Shown here piece after piece: positions 1 to 7,200 of a stretch of 20,173 nucleotides of DNA. The DNA comes from Desulfobacteraceae bacterium (GTDB lineage Bacteria > Desulfobacterota > Desulfobacteria > Desulfobacterales > SURF-15): NCBI GenBank assembly GCA_003599475.1, contig QZKK01000152.1:1-20173 (forward strand), written 5' to 3'. The notes below the pieces were generated by a model, which had not been told where the DNA came from, ran no database searches, and saw only the letters and a program-made list of their open reading frames with translations. A program made the position numbers and the translations under genes. Each line of letters begins with the position of its first letter. Positions within the stretch are counted from its first letter, which is position 1.

Positions 1-418
1 CAAGCTCGAGGTCCGTGACCATACGGGTCAAAAGGTCGCTTGACTGGTATCGGGAGAAGAAAGACAGATGCTTTCTCAAAATCGATTCACTCAGCCGCAA
101 TTTAAAATTGCGGAAGATATTCTCCGATGCCCGGGCAATGAGGGAAACCTGAACATACCAGAGACAAGCGCCGGCGATCACCACCCCAAGAAGCAGGAGA
201 CTGTAACGGCCGAGCAGGGTCAGGCTTTTCAATGGGATCGCCCGATCGATGATCAACTGGATGGAATACGGAATCAGAGCCACAAAAAAGCCGCTGATCA
301 GGGCAAAAGCAAATCCTAATATCAACCTTTTCCTTTCATTTAAAACATCGATTGCCAGCAATTTCCAGAACAACCGAAGCGAGTTGAACATGCTTCTTTC
401 GTTTGGACTGTCCGTCAT
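1..418 (-). CDS. ABC exporter, N-terminal part of transmembrane domain (partial)
   Basis: Reading leftward from ATG 418, an open frame of 139 codons runs off the left edge. It begins MTDSPNERSMFNSLRLFWKL and contains a hydrophobic segment (around residues 30-50, ISGFFVALIPYSIQLIIDRA), a second one (around 65-90, YSLLLLGVVIAGACLWYV), and then the stretch FFSRYQSSDLLTRMVTDLE. This layout is typical of the ABC_membrane domain of type I exporters (MsbA/LmrA/peptide exporter class), where a conserved F...G/S-x-L-x-x-R...D segment follows the second helix. The nucleotide-binding domain would lie outside the window. An alternative start is ATG 391; ATG 418 has a GGGG-type ribosome site nearby. The gene is divergent from the lipid megasynthase operon, so export of that operon's product is an attractive but unproven role. 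Substrate cannot be read from this fragment. Confidence 0.75.
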   Translation of the reverse strand, partial: MTDSPNERSMFNSLRLFWKLLAIDVLNERKRLILGFAFALISGFFVALIPYSIQLIIDRAIPLKSLTLLGRYSLLLLGVVIAGACLWYVQVSLIARASENIFRNFKLRLSESILRKHLSFFSRYQSSDLLTRMVTDLEL

Positions 419-635
419 GAAATGGCCCCTTTCTGGATCGTTTCAGATGGTCACCCTCTGTTTCACCCAAGTAGAACAACAACCTGTCCAGCAGTACGAA
501 CGGATACTTGTTATTGGACATGACTTTTCTTTCAGGTGTTCAGGATCGATGACCGGTTTTGCGCAAGCGAGGGGCGAGTGTCGCAAAAAATGGTTCATGT
601 GTCAATAAGTGCTTAAAAGTGGAAAAAATTTGTTA

Positions 636-664
636 TTTCAAGCGGAAGATAATTTTGCTATCAT
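636..664 (+). promoter_or_regulatory. Candidate extended -10 promoter of the biosynthetic operon
   Basis: TGCTATCAT at 656-664 is an extended -10 element (TG-n followed by a 5/6 match to TATAAT). The -35 position with a 17-nt spacer (TTTCAA, 636-641) is poor, as is common for extended -10 promoters. Another -10-like GATAAT lies at 648-653. Transcription would begin near 671, giving a leader of about 60 nt. Called from sequence only. Confidence 0.35.
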
Positions 665-691
665 ACCCCGCTTCTATTAAATGCTATTGGC

Positions 692-709
692 GGAGTTTTT
701 TAGAACTCC
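692..709 (+). other. Small hairpin in the operon leader
   Basis: GGAGTT (692-697) and AACTCC (704-709) are perfectly complementary around a TTTTAG loop. The hairpin sits 23 nt before the aminotransferase ATG. It contains a GGAG core but is too far upstream to be the ribosome site. It could influence translation of the first gene; no family of riboregulator was recognised. Confidence 0.35.
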
Positions 710-732
710 TAAACCAATCGGGGCGGATCGAT

Positions 733-2067
733 ATGACCCAACGAAAACATCCCAAGTCCATCGAAAATTCGTCGAGGGTGAAAAAGTATCTCCCGGGAGG
801 AGTTCACTACAATACCCACAGCCCCAAGACCCCCATCGAGAGGGTTATTCCTTTTCATAAAGGAATCGGATCGAGAGTTTGGGATCCGGACGGGAATGAA
901 TACCTGGACTTGTTTTGTAAATTCGGCGCCCTGATCGTCGGTCACCAAAATCTTCGGTACAACGAAGCGTTGAAGGATTGCATCGACCGGGTTTTGGCGG
1001 TCGACCAATGCCATCTGGAGCACGAGGTTTGCGAACGGATCGTGCACCTTATCCCCTGTGCGGAGATGGTGCGCTTCGGGTTAAGTGGAACCGAGAGCAT
1101 CCAGAACGCCCTCCGCCTGGCCCGAGCATATTCGGGGAAACAGAAATTTATCCGGTTTATCGGTCATTATCACGGCAATGCAGACAACATCATGGGAGGT
1201 GCGGTAAAAGACCCGCGATACCCCGCCCCCTTTCCCGGAGTGGGGGATTACGATACGGAAGGCCGGGATCCCGAGATCCTTCAACGACAGTCTTTTTTGA
1301 TCCCCTGGAACGACAGCCGGGTTTTGGAAGAGCTGCTCTCAAACTGCAGTCAAGAAATTGCTGCAGTGATCATGGAGCCGATCGCAATCAATGGCGGAGG
1401 GGTTCTGCCCGAGCCGGGGTATCTCGAAAAAGCGCGGTCGCTTTGCAGCCGATACGGCGTGGTTCTGATTTTCGATGAGGTCATCACCGGCTTCCGGGTC
1501 GGACTGAACGGCGCGCAGGGCCTGTTCGGAGTGGTTCCGGATCTTGCGGTCTTCGGCAAAGCGCTGGCCGGTGGTGCGGTGCCCGTTTCGGCCATTGTAG
1601 GAAAAAAAGAGATCATGAACCTGTATGCGCAGCAGCGGGTGGTGCACATGGGAACTTTCAACGGATATCCCCTGGGGCTTGCCGCAATTCGGGCCACGCT
1701 GCAACTGCTCGCCGAGGATTCGGGGTGTTTTGAACGCATGGGTTCGTTGAATCTGAGGATTGCCGAATGCTTCGTGGAAGCGGCAAAGAATGCCAGCCTG
1801 CCGCTGGTGATCCAGGGAGTACCGAATGCGTTGCTCTTTCATGTCAGAGAAAAGCCCGTAGAGGATATGGTCAATGACCCACCGGATCTTGAAAGAAACG
1901 CTCTGCTCTATCTTTATGCACGCCAATACGGAATCCTTTTTTCCTATATTTCGCGGATGTATCCGAACCTTCTCCTTGCAGAAGACGATGTCGCCTTTTT
2001 CAGGGAACGAATCGGAGAAGCCCTGATTGCCGCAAAAAAAGCCCTTCAACTCCTCGGCAGGGGCTGA
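733..2067 (+). CDS. Class III aminotransferase, glutamate-1-semialdehyde aminomutase-like
   Basis: A 444-residue PLP-dependent fold type I enzyme close in length and motifs to HemL. Visible landmarks: the early motif LPGGVHYN, the phosphate-binding GLSGTES, the FIGHYHGNAD segment, the cofactor-contacting Asp in IFDEVITGFR, and the Schiff-base lysine Lys276 in FGKALAGG. ATG 733 is chosen because homologous sequence begins right after it (MTQRKHPKSIENSSRVKKYLPGG); upstream in-frame codons look non-coding. The ribosome site is weak (GGGGCGGA). It heads an operon with a thioester reductase and two Pfa-like megasynthases, so true tetrapyrrole synthesis is unlikely. By analogy with MxcL of myxochelin biosynthesis, a GSA-aminomutase-like enzyme that aminates an aldehyde made by reductive release, I infer that it converts the released long-chain aldehyde to an amine. 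Amino donor and exact substrate are unknown. Confidence 0.85.
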   Translation: MTQRKHPKSIENSSRVKKYLPGGVHYNTHSPKTPIERVIPFHKGIGSRVWDPDGNEYLDLFCKFGALIVGHQNLRYNEALKDCIDRVLAVDQCHLEHEVCERIVHLIPCAEMVRFGLSGTESIQNALRLARAYSGKQKFIRFIGHYHGNADNIMGGAVKDPRYPAPFPGVGDYDTEGRDPEILQRQSFLIPWNDSRVLEELLSNCSQEIAAVIMEPIAINGGGVLPEPGYLEKARSLCSRYGVVLIFDEVITGFRVGLNGAQGLFGVVPDLAVFGKALAGGAVPVSAIVGKKEIMNLYAQQRVVHMGTFNGYPLGLAAIRATLQLLAEDSGCFERMGSLNLRIAECFVEAAKNASLPLVIQGVPNALLFHVREKPVEDMVNDPPDLERNALLYLYARQYGILFSYISRMYPNLLLAEDDVAFFRERIGEALIAAKKALQLLGRG

Positions 2068-2070
2068 AAA

Positions 2071-2138
2071 GATCAGAAGATGAGAGGATCAGAAGATGAG
2101 AAGATCAGAAAAGTATCCTTATCAACTTCTCATCTTCT
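2071..2138. repeat. Tandem 16-bp repeat with 13-bp inverted complement
   Basis: Units starting GATCAGAAGATGAGA repeat at 2071-2086 and 2087-2102, with a partial third copy at 2103-2113. The segment AGAAGATGAGAAG (2091-2103) is exactly complementary to CTTCTCATCTTCT (2126-2138), giving a 13-bp stem with a 22-nt loop between the aminotransferase and reductase genes. It is followed by a T/C-rich stretch to about 2175 (TTTGTGTCTTTGTGCC type) that looks like dispersed low-complexity intergenic sequence. There is no oligo-U run directly after the stem, so it is not a clear terminator. Confidence 0.7.
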
Positions 2139-2211
2139 TTAACTTCTGCTCTTCTTTGTGTCTTTGTGCCTTCGTGGCGAAACTATGAGAAGCTTTGAAC
2201 TAGCAGGAATC

Positions 2212-2988
2212 ATGGAACCGGAAAAGCAAGTTGCAGTCGTAACCGGAGGTGCGGGAGGCCTGGGACGGGGAATCGTCGAGGAGCTGCTTCAGCAGGGATT
2301 TCACGTTGCAGCCACCGATATCTCACGAGAAGGACTCGCTTGTTTCAAAACCTCCGAGTTTTCGGAAAAACTGAAGTGTTTCGCTCTGGATGTCGGCGAT
2401 TTGGAGAGTGTAAAAAAGGCATCTGCCGAGATCTCCAGGGCATTTCCGCTTCCGGTTACCGTCCTGGTGAACAATGCCGGCCTTTTTTGCCGCCATCCGG
2501 TCACAAAAGCCGACTTTTCAGAGACGGCACAGCACATCCTCCAGACCAATCTGCTGGGTGCGTTTTATTGTACGGAAGTATTCTCGAAGTCGATGATTTC
2601 CGCAAATTTCGGCCGTATCATCAATATCGCCTCGATTGCTGGAATCTACGGCGCAGGGCATGCCTCCGCCTACGCCGCATCCAAGGCCGGATTGATCGCC
2701 GCCTCCAAATCCTGGGCAAGGGAGCTTTCTCCCTTCGGGATCAATGTCAATGTCATTGCCCCCGGAATATTTCAGACTTCGATGACGGAACAGGAAAACC
2801 TTCCCCGCGTCCAGGCGCAGAAGCTCATGCTCCAACAAGTCCCGGTCCGGCGTTTCGGCGATCCTGATGATGTCGGTGAGCTGGTCGTCTTTCTGGCCAC
2901 CTGCAGGACAAATTACATTCAGGGGACGGTGATCGAAATCGATGGAGGAATCCATGTCGCCGGGGTCGAAGGTATCCAGGAGCTGTGA
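2212..2988 (+). CDS. Short-chain dehydrogenase/reductase, FabG-like 3-oxoacyl-ACP reductase
   Basis: A 258-residue classical SDR. It shows the nucleotide-binding glycine motif TGGAGGLGRG near the N-terminus, the NNAG motif (LVNNAG), catalytic Ser141 (NIASIAG), and Tyr154/Lys158 in YAASK, followed by the PG turn (IAPGIFQTSM) and the family C-terminal motif (GTVIEIDGG). ATG 2212 lies just before the first beta strand and has AGGA close upstream; ATG 2185 and GTG 2158 are alternatives, but the latter falls in repetitive sequence. The gene ends 10 nt before the thioester reductase, so the two are probably cotranslated. Likely roles are ketoreduction of a carrier- or CoA-bound 3-oxoacyl intermediate, or reduction of the released aldehyde to an alcohol. 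The context does not decide between these. Confidence 0.85.
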   Translation: MEPEKQVAVVTGGAGGLGRGIVEELLQQGFHVAATDISREGLACFKTSEFSEKLKCFALDVGDLESVKKASAEISRAFPLPVTVLVNNAGLFCRHPVTKADFSETAQHILQTNLLGAFYCTEVFSKSMISANFGRIINIASIAGIYGAGHASAYAASKAGLIAASKSWARELSPFGINVNVIAPGIFQTSMTEQENLPRVQAQKLMLQQVPVRRFGDPDDVGELVVFLATCRTNYIQGTVIEIDGGIHVAGVEGIQEL

Positions 2989-2992
2989 GGAG
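2987..2992 (+). promoter_or_regulatory. Ribosome binding site that decides the thioester reductase start
   Basis: GAGGAG at 2987-2992 overlaps the stop codon of the preceding reductase and lies 6 nt before GTG 2999. The spacing is ideal, which favours GTG 2999 over the in-frame ATGs at 2942 and 2954 inside the upstream gene, and suggests translational coupling. Confidence 0.7.
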
Positions 2993-2998
2993 CTGAAA

Positions 2999-4186
2999 GT
3001 GAACGCGATCGCAGACCGACCAGCCATTCCCGGAAATATCTTCCTCACCGGAGCGACAGGCGTGGTGGGCGGACGGATTCTGATGGAAATCCTCCGCTAT
3101 ACCGGATCGGATTGCCATTGCCTGGTGAGGGCCAAAGACCGAATGCATGCCCGAACGCGCCTTGCCGGCATGTTGAAGACCTATGGAATGCCGGAGCAAG
3201 AGTACCGGACCTGCCAGAAACGCATACATCCGGTTTTGGGGGATATCGCGCTCGAGCGCTTCGGGCTGGATAACGAGACCTACGATTCCCTGGCACACAC
3301 CTCCGGGCTTGTCATCCACATGGCGGCAGACCTCAGCCTGATTTCATCTTATACCAAGCTTTCCGCCGTAAACGTCGAAGGAACCGATCACGTGATCGAT
3401 TTCTGCCTTCGCGGCGGCAGCCTCCTGGCATACGGCTCCACTTTCGGGGTGATCGGGGATAAAGTTTACCAGAAGGATTATGTCTTTTCAGAAGATTCGA
3501 CCGATATCGGGCAGAAATTTCCGGAATCCCATTATCCCAGGACCAAATACGAGGCGGAGCTGAGGATCCGCCGGGCGGGCGCCAAGGGATTGCGCTGGGT
3601 TATCCTGCGTCTCGGAGACATCCTGGGAGACAGCCGAAGTGGTGCATATCCCCTCGATGGCTCCGGCACCATCAATATCTATTACGACATCTTCAAAACG
3701 GTGATAGAGACAGGGATTGCCCCCTATTTTGAAGACCGCTGCTATATCGCCCCGGTGGACTACGCGGCCAGGGCTGCCCTTTTTCTGGCTCTGCATCCGG
3801 ATGCACAGGGATCGACCTTTCATATCGTAAATTCAGAACAGGACTGTTTCTATCGCATCATGAATCTGCTGGTGGAATGCGGATATGCGCTGCGGATCGT
3901 TCCCTGTAAAGAATACAGCGGGCTCTTTGTCAAAAACCGGGTGTGGCTCCGGGGGAAAATCTATCGATCGCTGTTTACCCGCATGATCGCAGGCCTCCCT
4001 TTGCTTCCGGGTCGGGTGGAATCGGCCCGGATCTGTATCCTCCAGGCCGAGCGTCTGCTTGCACCCGCAGGCATCGTTTGTGCTCCCGCCGATTACAACC
4101 TGCTCGCCAGGTATCTAAACTTCTGTATCGAAAACGCCTATCTGCCTTCCCCGGCGAATCAAAGGCCTCTGGCCGAAATCCGATGA
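2999..4186 (+). CDS. Stand-alone thioester reductase (extended SDR, FAR/TR family)
   Basis: A 395-residue protein with an N-terminal Rossmann motif (FLTGATGVVGGRIL, residues ~14-27). LVRAKDRMHARTRL follows, as in the R-domains of NRPS/PKS and fatty acyl reductases. The middle part has GLVIHMAADLSL and NVEGTDHVIDFC (family motif: H-x-A-A followed by NVxGT), and the catalytic Tyr179 and Lys183 lie in HYPRTKYEAE. These features match the NAD(P)H-dependent thioester reductase family (NAD_binding_4). It would reductively release the acyl chain from the carrier protein as an aldehyde, or as an alcohol after a second hydride transfer. Start GTG 2999 is set by a strong ribosome site. It is free-standing rather than fused to a megasynthase, as in HglB-type and zeamine-type systems. 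With the aminotransferase two genes upstream it suggests an aldehyde-to-amine exit route. Confidence 0.85.
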   Translation: MNAIADRPAIPGNIFLTGATGVVGGRILMEILRYTGSDCHCLVRAKDRMHARTRLAGMLKTYGMPEQEYRTCQKRIHPVLGDIALERFGLDNETYDSLAHTSGLVIHMAADLSLISSYTKLSAVNVEGTDHVIDFCLRGGSLLAYGSTFGVIGDKVYQKDYVFSEDSTDIGQKFPESHYPRTKYEAELRIRRAGAKGLRWVILRLGDILGDSRSGAYPLDGSGTINIYYDIFKTVIETGIAPYFEDRCYIAPVDYAARAALFLALHPDAQGSTFHIVNSEQDCFYRIMNLLVECGYALRIVPCKEYSGLFVKNRVWLRGKIYRSLFTRMIAGLPLLPGRVESARICILQAERLLAPAGIVCAPADYNLLARYLNFCIENAYLPSPANQRPLAEIR

Positions 4187-4225
4187 AAACCAGATGGCAT
4201 ATTTGTTGAATAGAAAAATAGCGAA

Positions 4226-7200
4226 ATGAACACGACCGATAAAAGAAAAACCTCTCGAAAGACCGAGCCAATTGCCATCGTGGGTATGGGGGGCATGTTC
4301 CCGGAAGCGAAAAATCTTCAGGAATTCTGGAGTAATATCCTGTCGAAGAAGGACTGCATCCGGGAGCTGCCGGATTCCTTCGACTTCGATGGCGATTTCA
4401 GAAAAGACGATTACTTCGATCCGGACCCGCTCGCCCGGGATAAGACCTATGCCAAAAAAGCGGGCTATCTGCCTGAATTGGAGTTCGACCCGGCGGCATT
4501 CGGCATCCCCCCGAAGGCCATGGAATCGATCAGTCAGGTGCAGCTCCTGGCACTGGTCGCGGCCCGAGACACCCTGCAGGATGCAGGTTTACTCTCAAAC
4601 GGAAGAAACGCCCCTCTGCGCAGCCGGACGGGGGTGATTCTGGGGGTGGCCGGCTTTGGAGACACCTCTTTTCAACTGGCCGCCCGGCTGGATTACCCGA
4701 ACTGGCGCCGTGTGCTGGAAAATTCCGGAATCCCCGAACCGAAGGCCTCTGAAATCGTCGAAAAGCTGAGGGCGCTCTATATCGAATGGAACGAGGACTG
4801 CTTTCCCGGGTTTTTAGGCAATGTGGTGGCAGGCCGGATCGCCAACCGGTTCGACCTGGGGGGAATCAACTGCACGGTGGATGCCGCATGCGCCAGCAGT
4901 CTGGGAGCGATCCAAATGGCGATCGGTCAGCTTTCGGAGGGAAACTGCGATGCGGTTCTTGCCGGAGGCGTTCAGGCGGAAAACGACGTGATGTCTTTTA
5001 TGTGCTTCAGCAAGACCCGGGCATTGTCGGCAAAGGGGATCTGCCGGCCCTACGACGCGGATTCCGACGGGATGCTTCTCGGTGCGGGCGTCGGGATGAT
5101 GGTCCTGAAGCGTCTGAAGGATGCGGAAAGAGACGCAGACAGAATCTATGCGGTCATCCGGGGAATCGGTGCTGCAAGCGACGGGCGGGCAAACAGCATC
5201 TACAATCCCGATGTGAAGGGACAGCTCTCCGCACTCCGCCGCTGCTATGAAAAAGCCGGACTCACGCCGGGCGATATCCAGCTCCTCGAAGGCCACGGCA
5301 CCGGGACCCTTGCAGGAGACGCCTGCGAGATCTTGTCGATGATGGAGTTTTTCAAGGATGCCCCTCCACGCTCCATCGCCCTGGGAAGTGTGAAGTCGCA
5401 GATCGGACATCTCCGGGCGGCCGCCGGCGCAGCCGGAATGCTCAAGGTGGCCCTGGCGCTCTATCATCAGATGCTCCCCCCCACCCTGCACATCGAAAAT
5501 CCGAATCCCGCAATCGCGGCAGCGGATGCGCCGTTTTATCTCATTACCGAGCCAAAATCCTGGGCATGCCCCGAAGGAAAGTCCCCCCGGAGAGGGGCGG
5601 TCAGCTCTTTCGGCTTCGGCGGGGCGAATTTTCATACCGTTCTGGAAGAATACTCCGCCTGCAACGCGCGCTCTCCCCGGGTGGAAGATGCCCCGGTGCA
5701 AAGCGCTTCCCCCTGTCAACCGATGAAAAACGAGCTACCCAAGATGACCATCAACGGGTTCCGTTATCTGAATCCATCCACCAGAGCCCGCAGAGATCGG
5801 GCATTGCAAAAGGAAGCTTCCGAGTCGTCACAGAAGGAAACCATGAAAAGACCCGTTCCACCTCCATCCGACACCGAAACGCACCCGGTCATGACCGCTG
5901 CCGAGCCGGACGATGCGATTGCCGGCCGGCTCAAATGGCAGGAGCGTCTGGATCGGCTGCAGCAGCAGTTTCATGAAAACCAGGCCGGCTACATCGATCT
6001 GCTCTCCGGGTACATGGAAAAGCAGTATGCCATGATCGAAAAAATTCCGCCCGGGCCGCATCTGGACAAGATTCTCGACAGTTTTACCGCAGCCCTCCAG
6101 CTTCTGGATAAAAACCAGCAGCGATACCACGACAACCACGATCGTTATCTGGAAAACCAGCTCAAGCTGTTAAACGCCTTGAGCCGTTATCCGGACGGGC
6201 GGCATCTGTCCCCCGATATCAGAATTCGCCCGGAAAGCCCCGGTACGAAGAAAGCCGCTTCGGAATCTCTTCTGCCGGAGCCCCCTCCCGCGATCCCTGA
6301 GAGCCAGCGCATTCCTTTGCGTATCCCCCCGGAGGAGATGCCTGACGACTCGAATCCCTATTCTGCAATCCCCCGGACTTCTCCGGTTCCCTCATCCGAC
6401 GGTTCGAAAATCACGGCCGCTGCTCCTGTCGATGTAAACCAAATCATAGAGAAACTGCGGGACATCGTCAGCGACAAGACCGGATACCCAAAGGAAGTGC
6501 TCGAAATCGACATGGACCTTGAAGCGGACATGGGAGTCGATTCGATCAAACGGCTCGAGATTCTCGGGGCCATGAAGGAAGCCTTCCCCGAGATGCCCAT
6601 GGAGCTTGAAGCCGTGGGCGAGCTGCGTACGCTCCGCGAAATCGCATCTTTTCTGGAGCAATACTTCCAAGGCGAAGCCTCTTCCCGAATTCCTGAAAAT
6701 GGACCGCCCGCAGCCGCAGTTCCGGCAGGAGAAAAACCGGGCCCTACCGATTCCGCCGGAGTCTCCCGCATCGTCGGCCGTCTTCGGGCCCTGATTCTGG
6801 AAAAAAACGGATACCCTCCGGAGGCGCTCACCGCAGAAACCGATCTCGATGATGTCGGTCTGGATGTCGTTCACTGGCTGGATATCATCTCGGCCATGGA
6901 GGAGGAATTCCCCGCTCTCAAGGTGGACGTAAACGAGCTTGAGCATCTCCATACCCTGGGAGAAATCGAACGGCATCTCTGCGAGCATCTTGCCGCAGAG
7001 CCTGTCGGTCGGATTCAACCGGTTTCCTTCTCTAAAGACGCCCCTCCTGCAGCTTCCCGGCAGGAGACGAGCGGTTCAGAGGGGCTGAAGAAAATCGATC
7101 CGGTGCCGCAGACCGCATCATCCAAAGCTTTTTCATTATCCCGGAAAGTGGTGCTGAGTACTGCCGGCAATGCGGCCGAAGCTACCCCAACACCAAAGAA

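Larger units (their letters stand above)
419..732. promoter_or_regulatory. Divergent intergenic region between exporter and biosynthetic operon
   Basis: This 314-nt space separates the leftward exporter gene from the rightward operon and has no convincing gene. A 61-codon leftward frame (521-336) overlaps the exporter start in another frame and resembles nothing known. The region becomes AT-rich from about 600 to 680, where a candidate rightward promoter lies, and a short hairpin follows before the first gene. No operator dyad for a known regulator was recognised. Confidence 0.5.

Noticed and set aside
336..521. Leftward 61-codon frame covering the exporter start
   Set aside because: It is offset by one frame from the exporter, lacks a good ribosome site and has no recognisable family; it could only matter if the exporter start were frameshifted, for which there is no evidence.
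978..1478. Open frame overlapping the aminotransferase in another plus frame
   Set aside because: Arg/Pro/Gly-rich translation typical of an out-of-frame read of GC-rich coding DNA; the aminotransferase frame carries all motifs.
4183..4209. Eight-codon leader-like frame (MKTRWHIC) overlapping the thioester reductase stop
   Set aside because: No ribosome site, no codon pattern or attenuator structure; chance ATG overlapping a TGA.
4814..5719. Long antisense reading frame opposite the KS domain (300 codons); similar frames at 7136-8038 and 11898-12800
   Set aside because: They are mirror frames of the megasynthase genes, which show continuous domain homology on the plus strand; the antisense translations have no recognisable motif or ribosome site.
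5660..6430. Possible hidden acyltransferase domain
   Set aside because: No GHSxG nucleophile motif or downstream His motif; composition is Pro/Ser-rich with Gln/Tyr helices.
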